DNA from: Xanthomonas cannabis pv. cannabis | Lineage (GTDB): Bacteria; Pseudomonadota; Gammaproteobacteria; Xanthomonadales; Xanthomonadaceae | DNA length: 56,778 bases | Reading direction: 5' to 3' | Assembly (NCBI RefSeq): GCF_000802365.1 | Contig: NZ_JSZE01000026.1 | Coordinates: 1 to 56,778 of the forward strand | Shown here: positions 9,131-18,074 of the stretch, piece after piece | How the letters are laid out: each line of letters starts with the position of its first letter | How positions within the stretch are numbered: position 1 is the stretch's first letter | Notes under the pieces: generated by a model | The model's input: only the letters and a program-made list of their open reading frames with translations | Databases searched by the model: none | What the model was told of the DNA's origin: nothing | Program-made: the position numbers and the translations under genes

Positions 9131-10201
9131 CTACTCCAGCGCCACCACCTGATCGCGGCCGCCGCGCTTGGCCGCGTACAAGGCCTGGTCGGCACGCTTG
9201 ATCACCGCCTCCACGCTCTCGTGCGGGTACAGCATGGCCACGCCGATGCTCACCGTCACCGGCAGCGCGAGCGTCATCGTCGCCACGCTCTGGCGCAGGT
9301 ATTCGCACTGCACACGCGCCTGCTGCAGGTCCACGTTGGGCAGCAGCAATACGAACTCTTCGCCACCGTAGCGCGCAATCGTGCCCGCGCCGGCCGCATG
9401 CGCACGCAACAGCGCCGACAGCTCGCGCAGCACCAGATCGCCCTGGTCATGCCCATGGACATCGTTCACCACCTTGAAGTGGTCCACGTCCAGCAAGGCC
9501 ACCGATAGCGGTTGATTGGCCACGCGCGTCTGCTGCGTGGCGGCGGCGAGCGCAGCGGTGAACGCGCGACGATTGGGCAGGCCGGTCAGCGGGTCGGTGC
9601 GGGTCTGCTCGACCAGATCGGCATTGACCGCCTCCATCGCCGCGTAATACTGCGCCATCTGCTGCTCGTACCAGTCGCGCTCGCGCAGTTGCTGCCGCAG
9701 CTGCTTGCCTGCCAAACGCAGTTCCAGCAGATGCGAGGCCTGCCGCGACAATGCCTGCAGCGCGGCGCGTTGGGCGTCGCGCAGATGCGCCGGCGCCTGA
9801 TCGAACACGCACAACGAACCCAGCGGCATGCCGTCGCTGGTGACCAGCGGCGCCCCGGCATAGAAGCGCACCGCGCCTTCCCCGGTCACCATCGGATTGT
9901 CGAAAAAGCGCGGGTCCAGCAAGGTGTCTTCGACCGTCATCACCTCGTCCGGGCGCAGGATGGCATGTGCGCAGAACGAGATATCGCGCGGGGCTTCGCT
10001 ACGCGGCACGCCATGGGCCGCCTTGAACCACTGCCGATGCGCATCCACCAGCACCACGGCCGCCATCTGCGTCTCGCACACGGTGGACGCCACCAGCGTG
10101 AGGTCGTCGAAGGCGCGTTCGGGTGGCGAATCCAGCAGCTCGTACTGACGCAGGGCGATCAGCCGTTCGGCTTCGTTCCCTGGCAATTGCGGTTTGATCA
10201 C
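9131..10201 (-). CDS. GAF-GGDEF diguanylate cyclase
   Basis: 356 aa, no membrane segment. An N-terminal GAF domain (about 25-165) carries FCAHAIL and MVTGEGAVRFYAGAPL, as in cyclases with a small-molecule sensing GAF. A coiled linker (165-200) leads to the GGDEF domain (200-356) with the catalytic loop RYGGEEF (GGEEF at 279-283) and the TDPLTGLPNRR entry motif. It should make cyclic di-GMP from GTP. The product-inhibition motif RxxD normally five residues before GGEEF is absent (GAGT there), so feedback may be weak. The start codon is GTG at 10201 with a G-rich stretch upstream. It is convergent with the EamA gene. Confidence 0.93.
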   Translation of the reverse strand: MIKPQLPGNEAERLIALRQYELLDSPPERAFDDLTLVASTVCETQMAAVVLVDAHRQWFKAAHGVPRSEAPRDISFCAHAILRPDEVMTVEDTLLDPRFFDNPMVTGEGAVRFYAGAPLVTSDGMPLGSLCVFDQAPAHLRDAQRAALQALSRQASHLLELRLAGKQLRQQLRERDWYEQQMAQYYAAMEAVNADLVEQTRTDPLTGLPNRRAFTAALAAATQQTRVANQPLSVALLDVDHFKVVNDVHGHDQGDLVLRELSALLRAHAAGAGTIARYGGEEFVLLLPNVDLQQARVQCEYLRQSVATMTLALPVTVSIGVAMLYPHESVEAVIKRADQALYAAKRGGRDQVVALE

Positions 10202-10321
10202 GCGGTCAGCCCCCTGCTGAGTCGTTAGCGTCGGAAGTATGCCGGAGCCCCGTCGGGCGAGCGCTCTGCGCAGGCGACGGCTGGCCGTTCGCGCAGTCTG
10301 CGGTTCATCCGGCGCGCCGGC

Positions 10322-11044
10322 TCACCAGTCGGTGCGCTGCGGCAGCAATCCGCGCAGTTCCGCATCGCTGAGGTTGCGCCATTGCCCCGGCTTGAGCGCC
10401 GCCAGCTTGATGTTGTCGATGCGCACCCGCCGCAACTGCGTCACCCGATAGCCGAACTCGGCGGCCATCAGCCGGATCTGCCGGTTCAGGCCCTGCTCCA
10501 GCACGATGCGAAAGCCGAACTTGGCGATGCGCGCGGTACGGCACGGCAACGTGGTCTCGTTATGGATGCGCACGCCACGTGCCATGCCGCGCAGAAATTC
10601 GTCGGTGACCGCCTTGTTGACCGCCACCAGGTACTCTTTCTGGTGGCGGTTTTCCGCACGCAGGATTTCATTGACGATGTTGCCGTTGCTGGTCAGCAGG
10701 ATCAGCCCCTCGGACTCCTTGTCCAGCCGCCCGATCGGAAAGATGCGCTGCTCGTGGCCGACGAAGTCGACGATGTTGCCCTTGACCGAACTCTCGGTGG
10801 TGCAGGTGATGCCCACCGGCTTGTTGAGCGCGATATAGACATGTTTGCGCCCGCCCGGCTTCTTGGCTTCGCGCGCGCGCAGCGGTTGGCCATCCACCAG
10901 CACGGTGTCCTGCTCGCCCACCACCGCCCCGGTGCCGGCCACCACGCCATTGACGGTGACACGGCGCTCGCCGATCAGCCGATCGGCCTCGCGGCGTGAG
11001 CAGAAGCCGGTATCGGCGATGTGTTTGTTGAGTCGGATCGTCAT
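10322..11044 (-). CDS. rluF: RluF, 23S rRNA pseudouridine synthase
   Basis: 240 aa. An N-terminal S4 RNA-binding domain (RLNKHIADTGFCSRREADRLI) precedes an RsuA/RluB-E-F type catalytic domain with GRLDKESEGL, in which Asp108 is the nucleophile. The order and the KKPGGRKHVYIALNKPVGITCTTE-type segment fit RluF, which in E. coli modifies U2604 of 23S rRNA and also tyrosine tRNA. The ATG at 11044 has a GATAAT hexamer ending 6 nt upstream on its strand, which suggests a leaderless message. Confidence 0.88.
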   Translation of the reverse strand: MTIRLNKHIADTGFCSRREADRLIGERRVTVNGVVAGTGAVVGEQDTVLVDGQPLRAREAKKPGGRKHVYIALNKPVGITCTTESSVKGNIVDFVGHEQRIFPIGRLDKESEGLILLTSNGNIVNEILRAENRHQKEYLVAVNKAVTDEFLRGMARGVRIHNETTLPCRTARIAKFGFRIVLEQGLNRQIRLMAAEFGYRVTQLRRVRIDNIKLAALKPGQWRNLSDAELRGLLPQRTDW

Positions 11045-11050
11045 CGTTGG

Positions 11051-11056
11051 ATTATC
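11051..11056 (-). promoter_or_regulatory. -10-like hexamer of a leaderless promoter (rluF)
   Basis: On the minus strand GATAAT is followed by the six bases CCAACG and then the rluF ATG. There is no Shine-Dalgarno sequence. Confidence 0.5.
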
Positions 11057-11125
11057 GGCGATTTGGCGCCGGCAACGCACTCTCGCATCGCCGTGCGCCG
11101 CTACCGCGACGCCTGCCCGCAGGCC

Positions 11126-13537
11126 TCATCCGGTGCTTGCCAGCAGCGGCTGCGGCGCGACCAGGTCTTCCAGCGGGCATGGGCGGTGCAGGCTGAAGCC
11201 CTGAACCTGGCCGACGCCAGCCTCGCGCAGGCCGGGAATATCGGCTTCGGACTCGACCCCTTCGGCCACCACCTCGATCCCCAGGGCCAGGCCGACCTGG
11301 GCGATCGAATGCACCGCCGCGCGGTCCACCGCATCGTGCGCGTAATTGCGCACGAACCCGCAATCGATCTTCAGCACATCCACGGTGAACTGCTTGAGGT
11401 AGCCGAACGAGGCCAGCCCGCTGCCGAAGTCGTCCAGCGCCACGTGGCAGCCGCGTGCGCGCACGCTCTGCACGAAACGCTGCGCGTGCTCCAGATCGCC
11501 GATCACCGCGGTCTCGGTGATTTCCATGCACAGCTTGGGCACCAAGGTGGGGTAGCGCTCGAACAGGGCGCAGACAAAATCCAGAAAATCCGGCTGCGCG
11601 ATCGACTGCGCTGACAAATTGACGTGGCACAAGTCCAGCGTGGCCACATGCATCGGGTTGTCGGCCAGGTGCGCGCACAGGGTCTCCAGCACGTAGGCAT
11701 CGACCATGCGCCCGAGCCCGTAGCGCTCCACCGCCGGCAGAAACTCGCCGGGGCTCAGCACGCGCCCGTCGCGCGCGCGCATGCGCACCAGCACTTCGTA
11801 CTGCACCCGCCCCGGGTCGCTGAGCACCTGGATCTTCTGCGCATACAGCAGCAACCGGCTTTCGGCGATGGCCTGCTGCACCGCGCTGATCCAGCCACCG
11901 TCATGGCGGCGGCGCGCCAATGCCAGATCATTTTCGCTGAAGCAGCGAATCCGGTTGCGGCCTTCTTCCTTGGCCGCATAGCAGGCCAGATCGGCCGCGG
12001 TCATCAGTGCGTTGACATCGCTGGCGCCGTGGCAGACTTCCACCACGCCGAAGCTGCAGCTCGGCGTCAGCGGCTTGCCATCCTGATGGCTCCACGGCTG
12101 CCCGAGCACCCCGTGCATGCGCTCCAGCAGGGCCTGCGCCTGCGCCAGATCGGTATTGGCCAGCAGGATCGCGAATTCGTCGCCGCCCAGCCGCCCCAGC
12201 CAGTCGCCCGGACGCAGCTGCATGGTGATGACATCGGCGAAGTGGCACAGGAACTTGTCGCCGACCGCATGCCCGAAGGTGTCGTTGACCAGCTTGAAAT
12301 GATCCAGGTCCACGAAGCACAGCGCATGGCACAACTGTGGCGATTGCGGCAGCTCGATCAGCTTCAGCAACCGGCGTTCGATCTCGCGGCGGTTGATCAA
12401 GCCGGTCAAGGCATCGTGGCGCGCGTGGTAGGCGACTTCGTCGGCCAGCTCGTGCGCGTGCGAGACATCTTCGATCACCGCCAGCACCAGTGTGGGTTCT
12501 TCCGGGCCAGGCTCCACCAGCGACGCGCTCCAGCGCCCCCACATCACCCCGCCATCGGCGCGCAGGAAGCGCAGCTCGCCCGATTGCAGCAGGCGTGGCC
12601 AGTCGATCATGCCGCGGCTGTCCAGCACGATGTCGTCCGGGTGCATCACCTGCGCCAGTGTGCAGGCCTGCAGTTCCTCCGGGCGATAGCGCAGGATGTT
12701 GGCCATCGAGGCGTTGGCGTCCAGCACGTGGCCGCGCAGATCGAACTTGACCATGCCCAGCGCCGCCTGCTGAAACGCGGTGCGGAAGCGGCCTTCGTGC
12801 GACAGCAGGTAATCGCGGATACGGCGCATGGCCAGCACGCAGGTGGTCAGCACCAGCAGCAAGGTGGCCAGGCTGCAGACCACCATTACATCGTGCAACA
12901 GCCGCGCACAGCGGGTCAGCAACACCAGAAATTCCGCCGCGATGCGGCGCATGCGTGCGTCCAGCAGGTGCAGCTCATCGCGCAGCGCCTGCACGGTGCG
13001 CGGGTCGGGCGTGGCGGTGGCCTGCGCGGACGCGGCCCGGTCGGCCAGCGCATTCAATTGCAGGATGTCGCTGTCGGTCTGTTTCCACAGCGCGATCGCC
13101 TCGCCCAGATGCGGTACCCGCTGGCCATAGCGATACAGCCGCACCATCTGCGACATGTCCTCACGGGCATTGCGGCCGGCAGCCAGCCCGGCGTAGACCG
13201 TGTCCCAGTCGATCACCGGCTGCTCGACCGCGATGCGCGCCGAGCGATCGCCCAGCGGCACCTCCAGCGCCCGGCAGGCCGCCTGCAGATCGGCGGGGTC
13301 GCCGCTTCCCAGATAGCGCTCCAGCCAGTAGACCGACTCCTGCTGGGCCTTGGACCAGTGGCTCTCGCCGACGATCCAGGCGGTGGCTCCGGACTGGATC
13401 TCGATCACCAGCGCCGAGATCACCGCCATTGCCACCGCCATGCCGATCAGGAGCGCCAAAGGAAGCGTCATCCAGCCGCGCACCAGATGCAGGGTCTGCC
13501 CACCACTCTTGCCGCGTGCCGCCTGCCCCATTGCCAT
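11126..13537 (-). CDS. membrane PAS-GGDEF-EAL c-di-GMP protein
   Basis: 803 aa. Two membrane helices (about 24-46 and 215-238) bracket a periplasmic region of some 170 residues rich in acidic and hydrophobic positions. A PAS domain (about 250-370), a GGDEF domain and an EAL domain follow. GGDEF is intact and preceded by an I-site (RPGD, five residues before GGDEF). The EAL signature reads EVL, but the metal and catalytic set is kept: the Asn in VNLSAQS, EITETA, LDDFGSG, LKID and AEGVE. It could therefore both make and degrade c-di-GMP. ATGs at 13537 and 13531 both follow GAAGGA; the longer is given. An in-frame extension to 13678 crosses a strong hairpin and is unlikely to be translated. Confidence 0.92.
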   Translation of the reverse strand: MAMGQAARGKSGGQTLHLVRGWMTLPLALLIGMAVAMAVISALVIEIQSGATAWIVGESHWSKAQQESVYWLERYLGSGDPADLQAACRALEVPLGDRSARIAVEQPVIDWDTVYAGLAAGRNAREDMSQMVRLYRYGQRVPHLGEAIALWKQTDSDILQLNALADRAASAQATATPDPRTVQALRDELHLLDARMRRIAAEFLVLLTRCARLLHDVMVVCSLATLLLVLTTCVLAMRRIRDYLLSHEGRFRTAFQQAALGMVKFDLRGHVLDANASMANILRYRPEELQACTLAQVMHPDDIVLDSRGMIDWPRLLQSGELRFLRADGGVMWGRWSASLVEPGPEEPTLVLAVIEDVSHAHELADEVAYHARHDALTGLINRREIERRLLKLIELPQSPQLCHALCFVDLDHFKLVNDTFGHAVGDKFLCHFADVITMQLRPGDWLGRLGGDEFAILLANTDLAQAQALLERMHGVLGQPWSHQDGKPLTPSCSFGVVEVCHGASDVNALMTAADLACYAAKEEGRNRIRCFSENDLALARRRHDGGWISAVQQAIAESRLLLYAQKIQVLSDPGRVQYEVLVRMRARDGRVLSPGEFLPAVERYGLGRMVDAYVLETLCAHLADNPMHVATLDLCHVNLSAQSIAQPDFLDFVCALFERYPTLVPKLCMEITETAVIGDLEHAQRFVQSVRARGCHVALDDFGSGLASFGYLKQFTVDVLKIDCGFVRNYAHDAVDRAAVHSIAQVGLALGIEVVAEGVESEADIPGLREAGVGQVQGFSLHRPCPLEDLVAPQPLLASTG

Positions 13538-13561
13538 CCGTCCTTCGCCGCCCCGATGCGA

Positions 13562-13586
13562 TTCAGGCGCCCAGTGGGCGCCTGAA
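13562..13586 (-). other. perfect 11-bp hairpin in the leader of the EAL gene
   Basis: TTCAGGCGCCC and its exact complement flank a three-base loop AGT. The element lies 25 bp upstream of the start codon, between the helicase stop and this gene on the same strand. There is no following U-run, so a simple intrinsic terminator is not indicated. Confidence 0.6.
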
Positions 13587-13789
13587 GGCAGTAACGGCCG
13601 CAATGGCCCAGTCTGTATGGCAGGGTTCGCGTGCCGGACGGCCGGTCGGGCCGGCTGCAGGCGGCGGGACGGCGTCAAGGGCGGCGCTGGAACGGGCCCG
13701 GCAACGAGACCGGGCTGGCTATGCGCTTATAGGCATATCAAAATCAACCACTTGCAGCACTTGCCGATGGCCGCCGGCCCCGGCCGCGC

Positions 13790-15694
13790 TTACTCGCCGC
13801 GCGGCTTGGGCGGGCCCTTGCGATGCGGCGCGCCGGCGCGATCCATCGGGCGGCCCGGGCCGTTCGGGCGACCGGACGGCTTGCCGCCTCGCGGGAAGCG
13901 TGGCTTGGCCGCCGACGCTGCGGCTTCGCCGTCTTCCAGCTTGCGCATGTTGAGCTGCTGACCGGACACCCAGACCTTCTTCAGGTGCGTGAGCAACTCG
14001 CGCGGCATGTCGGCCGGCAGGTCCAGGATCGAGTAATCGTCCTGAATGTCGATACGGCCGATGTAGCGGCTTTCCAGGCCGGCCTCGTTGGCGATGGCAC
14101 CGACGATATTGGCCGGCTTCACGCCGTGGGTGTGGCCCACTTCGATGCGATAGCTTTCCATGCCGAACTCCGGCTCGCCGCGTGGGGCCGGCTCGCGACG
14201 CGGGCGCTCGCCGCCGGCATCGTCGCCGCGCGGCGGACGCGGTGCGCGCTCGCCGTCGTGGGCACGCGGACCACGCTCGAACTTCGGCTCGAAGCGCGGA
14301 CGCTCGCCACGGTCGGCACGGTCGTTGCGCTCGCGCGGTGCGAACTCTTCGCGCGCACCACGCACCGGCGGGGTCAGCAGGAACGGCGCGTCGCCCTGCA
14401 GCAACTTGGCCAGCGCGGCAGCGATATCGATCGCCGGCACGTTGTTTTCGGCCTCGTAGCGCTGCAGCAGATCGCGGTACATGTCGATCTGACCACCGGC
14501 CAGGGTCTCGGTGATGCGGGTCATGAAACGCGCCACGCGGGTGTCGTTGACCGCATCCACGCTCGGCAGCTGCATTTCTTCGATCGGCTGACGGGTAGCG
14601 CGTTCGATCGAGCGCAGCATGCCCTTCTCGCGCGGGGTCACGAACAGGATCGCGTCGCCGGTGCGCCCGGCACGGCCGGTACGGCCGATGCGGTGCACGT
14701 AGCTTTCGGTGTCGTAGGGAATGTCGTAATTGAGCACGTGGCTGATGCGTTCCACGTCCAGACCGCGGGCGGCCACGTCGGTGGCGACCAGGATGTCCAG
14801 CTTGCCGTCCTTGAGCTGGGCGATGGTCTTCTCACGCGCGGCCTGCTGCATGTCGCCGTTGATGGCGGCCGCAGCCATGCCGCGTGCCTGCAGCTTCTGC
14901 GCCAGTTCTTCGGTGGCGGCCTTGGTGCGCGCGAAGATGATCATGCCGTCGAACGGCTCGACCTCGAGGATGCGGGTCAGCGCATCCAGCTTGTGCAGCC
15001 CGCTCACCCACCAGTAGCGCTGGCGGATGTTGGCCGAGGTGGTGGTCTTGGCCGCGATGGTGACTTCGGCCGGATCCTTCAGATAGGTCTGCGCGATGCG
15101 GCGGATGGCCGGCGGCATGGTGGCCGAGAACAAAGCCACCTGGCGCTGCTCCGGCAGCTTCTTGAGCACGGCTTCGACGTCGTCGATAAAGCCCATGCGC
15201 AGCATTTCGTCGGCTTCGTCCAGCACCAGGGTCTTGAGCTGCGACAGGTCCAGCGTGCCGCGGTCCAGATGGTCGATCACCCGGCCCGGGGTGCCCACCA
15301 CCACATGCACGCCGCGCTTGAGCGCGCTCAGCTGCTGGGCATAGGGCTGGCCGCCGTACACCGGCAGCACGCGGAAGCCGGGAATGGCCTCGGCATATTT
15401 CTGAAACGCCTCGGCGACCTGGATAGCCAGCTCGCGGGTGGGCGCCAGCACCAGGGCTTGCGGCTTGACCTGGTGGAGGTCGGCGTTGGACAGCACCGGC
15501 AGCGCGAACGCGGCGGTCTTGCCGGTACCGGTCTGCGCCTGGCCGAGCACGTCGCGGCCTGCCAGCAGCGCGGGAATGGTGGCGGCCTGGATCGGCGACG
15601 GCGACTCGTAGCCAACGTTGGCGACGGCTTTCATCACAGCGTCCGAGAGGCCGAGGTCTGCAAACAGCAGCGGCGCGGAAGATTCTTGGGTCAT
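13790..15694 (-). CDS. deaD: DEAD-box RNA helicase, DeaD/CsdA type
   Basis: 634 aa, close to E. coli DeaD (629). The Q motif (FADLGLSDAV to SPSPIQ), AQTGTGKT (53-60), DEAD (159-162), SAT (190-192) and HRIGRTGR are all present. The C-terminal part has a charged Arg/Glu/Asp/Gly-rich linker, then a DbpA-type RNA-binding domain (about 535-605, EVGHTHGVKPANIVGAIANE), then an RG/GP-rich tail. The likely role is ATP-driven RNA unwinding in ribosome assembly and mRNA decay, usually strongest at low temperature. The ATG at 15694 has CCGGAG seven nt upstream. A DbpA or RhlE assignment is less likely because of the length and long tail. Confidence 0.92.
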   Translation of the reverse strand: MTQESSAPLLFADLGLSDAVMKAVANVGYESPSPIQAATIPALLAGRDVLGQAQTGTGKTAAFALPVLSNADLHQVKPQALVLAPTRELAIQVAEAFQKYAEAIPGFRVLPVYGGQPYAQQLSALKRGVHVVVGTPGRVIDHLDRGTLDLSQLKTLVLDEADEMLRMGFIDDVEAVLKKLPEQRQVALFSATMPPAIRRIAQTYLKDPAEVTIAAKTTTSANIRQRYWWVSGLHKLDALTRILEVEPFDGMIIFARTKAATEELAQKLQARGMAAAAINGDMQQAAREKTIAQLKDGKLDILVATDVAARGLDVERISHVLNYDIPYDTESYVHRIGRTGRAGRTGDAILFVTPREKGMLRSIERATRQPIEEMQLPSVDAVNDTRVARFMTRITETLAGGQIDMYRDLLQRYEAENNVPAIDIAAALAKLLQGDAPFLLTPPVRGAREEFAPRERNDRADRGERPRFEPKFERGPRAHDGERAPRPPRGDDAGGERPRREPAPRGEPEFGMESYRIEVGHTHGVKPANIVGAIANEAGLESRYIGRIDIQDDYSILDLPADMPRELLTHLKKVWVSGQQLNMRKLEDGEAAASAAKPRFPRGGKPSGRPNGPGRPMDRAGAPHRKGPPKPRGE

Positions 15695-15880
15695 GGGTAA
15701 CTCCGGAGGCGCCGCACGGAGCCGGCAGGCGCAAAGCAGCATAGTGTGCGCCCTTAGACCCCCTCCTGTCGAAGGGCCGTGACGTTCCGTTCAGGTTGTG
15801 ACGTATTGCCCGCGTCGGCGAATCATCCCTGCGAGCCCCTTCCCCCACCCAACGCCCCCGGAGTCATTCCCCTGGGCACA

Positions 15881-16243
15881 GACCTGCAAACCCGCTTCAG
15901 CGCCTTACTGCTGCAGCACCGCGGCATCGTGGTGAAGGTGGCCGCATCTGCGCCGCTGGCGGACACGCGTGGCGCCGTGGCTAAGCCTGTCCTTCTGGGC
16001 GCTATGGGTGGCGGTGGCCGACGCCGCGTGGCGCAGCCTCACCAGCGCCAGCCCGCGCGGGCCTGGCTACTGCTCAATGCGCTGGTCGGCGTGCTCGGCG
16101 GCGTCGGCACCTAGTGCGGCTATCGGCGGCTGGAGCGCCCGCAGCACCCGTGGCTGGACCGCATCGACACCGCACACGCCGGACGTAGCCTGAGCCGTGC
16201 CGAGACACTGCTGCAGGACATCGCGCGCTTGCGTCGCCAGTGA
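15881..16243 (+). pseudogene. decayed sigma-70 (ECF) factor / membrane protein locus
   Basis: From about 15890 the frame reads LQTRFSALLLQHRGIVVKVAAS, which resembles the N-terminus of a xanthomonad ECF-type sigma factor family (recalled, not searched). The expected region 2.2 that should follow is missing. Within a few codons the meaningful frame shifts to RWRTRVAPWLSLSFWALWVAVADAAW (about 15957-16060), a membrane segment, then shifts again to AWLLLNALVGVLGGVGT, a TAG stop at 16112, and then GYRRLERPQHPWLDRIDTA to RLRRQ, ending at the TGA at 16241. The simplest reading is a sigma gene fused by deletion to a neighbouring membrane protein, then broken by frameshifts and a stop. Confidence 0.4.
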
Positions 16244-16393
16244 ACGCGGGGCGCTTGCCGGGAAACACCATCGGCGACGGCGCACCGCCCATGCATGTGC
16301 CACTGCAGCGCAGCGCCGTGCGGCGCGCTACTGCAGTGGTGCTGCCGGCAACATCGGGCGGATAATCGCCGTCTTCCTGTCATCGAGCGCAGC

Positions 16394-16636
16394 ATGCAAT
16401 TCCTGGAATTCGACCTGGACGGCGAGTACATCGAACTCAATCAACTGCTCAAGCTGGCCGGCATCGCCGACAGCGGCGGCCAGGGCAAGGCGATCGTCGC
16501 CAGCGGTGCCGTCAGCGTCGATGGCGTGCAGGAACTGCGCAAGACCGCGAAGATTCGTCCGGGCCAGCTGGTGCAGCTGGAAGAGGTGGAGATTCGTGTG
16601 CTGGCGATGGACCCGGATGCCGACCACCCTGCATGA
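16394..16636 (+). CDS. S4-domain RNA-binding protein (YbcJ-like)
   Basis: 80 aa, consisting almost entirely of one S4-like RNA-binding domain. It reads YIELNQLLKLAGIADSGGQGKAIVASGAVSVDGVQELRKTAKIRPG, matching the YbcJ/YaaA-type small S4 family (PF13275). It presumably binds structured RNA, perhaps during ribosome maturation; no enzyme domain is attached. The ATG at 16394 is used because the preceding in-frame codons look random. A GATAAT about 24 nt upstream could be the -10 box. Confidence 0.85.
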   Translation: MQFLEFDLDGEYIELNQLLKLAGIADSGGQGKAIVASGAVSVDGVQELRKTAKIRPGQLVQLEEVEIRVLAMDPDADHPA

Positions 16637-16812
16637 CGCGCGTTGAGCGGCCAGCGCAACATCGCGCCGTTCCCGGATGATCAGGCGCATGGCTGCAACA
16701 CGGGCGGACCGCCTGCATCGGGCGGCCATCGTGCAGCACAGCCTGACGCTTGTGACCACGCCATCCGACCGCGATGTGGTGACGATCAACTTGGGACGGT
16801 CTTCTCGACGCG

Positions 16813-17988
16813 TCAGCTGCGCTGGGTCAAATGTGCCGCAATCGTCCGCCGGAAAGGAGCGATCGCATGCGCCGCACGCAGCGCGCCGCCTCGTAACAGG
16901 CGCGCCGGCAGGCGGTCATCGGTGTAGAGCGCAGCCAGGGCATTGGTCGCCTCGAACAAGGGCCGCGTGGCAAGGCGGTGCACGCGTTGGTAGTCATGCA
17001 ACAGGCCGCCGCTGCCGATGTCGCGCCCGGCAGCGGCGGCGGCACGCACGCGCTCGGCCAGGCGCGCCTGGCTCTGCAATCCAAAATTGAACCCGTGCGC
17101 GGTGACCGGATGCATGCCCACCGCCGCATCGCCGATCAAGGCCGCGCGCTCGGCCACGAACCGGTGCGCGTAGGCGGCAACCAGCGGATAGGCATGCCGG
17201 CTGCCGTCCTGGTGCATGCGGCCGAGGCGATGCTCGAATGCGTCACTGACGGCGGCGCCGAACTGGTCTTCATCCAGCGCAAGCAGTGCGTTGACCTGTC
17301 GCGGCGGCAGGGTGAGCACGGCGCCGGCGCGGTGACCGTGCAACGGCAACAGCGCCAGCGTCTTGCCGTAGCCAAACCACTCCCACGCCGCATGCTGATG
17401 CGGCAGCGCGTGGCGCATCCGGCACACCAGCATGGTCTTGCCGAAATCGCGCAACTGCGCCCCGATGCCGAGCAGCCGCCGGGTTGTGGAAAACCGGCTG
17501 TCGGCCGCAACCAGCAGGCGCGACGACAGCCGCTGCCCGTCGGAGAGTTGCAGCTCCACCCGCCCGGCACCGTGGTGCAGCGCGTGCACGCTGCAACCGC
17601 AGTGGATCTGCAGTCCATCCTGCGTCTGCACCGCCTGCCAGGCGGCGCGACGGATCAGATGATTGGGTACCAGCCAGCCCAGCGCCCCGGCAGCTGGCGC
17701 AGCCGCGGCAAAGGTCAGCGCAAAGGACGAATGCCCATCCATGACGCGCGCATCGCGCAGTGGCGAGATTGCCGTTACGGGGAACTGCTGCCAGATGCCC
17801 AATTGCTCCAGCACGCTACGCGAGGCGTGCGTGAGCGCAATCTCGCGTCCATCGAAGGCCGGTTCGGCAAGCGACTCACGCGGCTGTTGGTCGATCAGCG
17901 CGACCGACAGGCCGCTGCCGGCCAGGGCACGTGCAAAACCGAGCCCGACCGGCCCGGCGCCAATGATCGCGATATCCACCGATTGCAT
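16813..17988 (-). CDS. ubiM: UbiM-like flavin hydroxylase of ubiquinone synthesis
   Basis: 391 aa FAD-dependent monooxygenase of the UbiH/COQ6 group. The dinucleotide-binding motif is IIGAGPVGLGFARAL at the N-terminus, and the second FAD motif is LIGDAAVGMHPVTAHGFNFGLQ (about 280-300). The VGMHPVTAHGFN wording, as I recall it, is typical of the UbiM branch, which hydroxylates the ring of ubiquinone precursors and replaces Coq7/UbiF in some proteobacteria. A GTG three codons upstream is an alternative start. It ends convergent with the S4 gene, with 176 bp and no feature between them. If not UbiM it is another UbiH/UbiI-family hydroxylase. Confidence 0.75.
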   Translation of the reverse strand: MQSVDIAIIGAGPVGLGFARALAGSGLSVALIDQQPRESLAEPAFDGREIALTHASRSVLEQLGIWQQFPVTAISPLRDARVMDGHSSFALTFAAAAPAAGALGWLVPNHLIRRAAWQAVQTQDGLQIHCGCSVHALHHGAGRVELQLSDGQRLSSRLLVAADSRFSTTRRLLGIGAQLRDFGKTMLVCRMRHALPHQHAAWEWFGYGKTLALLPLHGHRAGAVLTLPPRQVNALLALDEDQFGAAVSDAFEHRLGRMHQDGSRHAYPLVAAYAHRFVAERAALIGDAAVGMHPVTAHGFNFGLQSQARLAERVRAAAAAGRDIGSGGLLHDYQRVHRLATRPLFEATNALAALYTDDRLPARLLRGGALRAAHAIAPFRRTIAAHLTQRS

Positions 17989-18074
17989 GCTGCGCACCCG
18001 CCACTGCCGATGCGCCCAGTCTAGACGCTATCCCTGGCCTGCCCCTTGATCAGGATCAGGCGCGCATCCACGCG

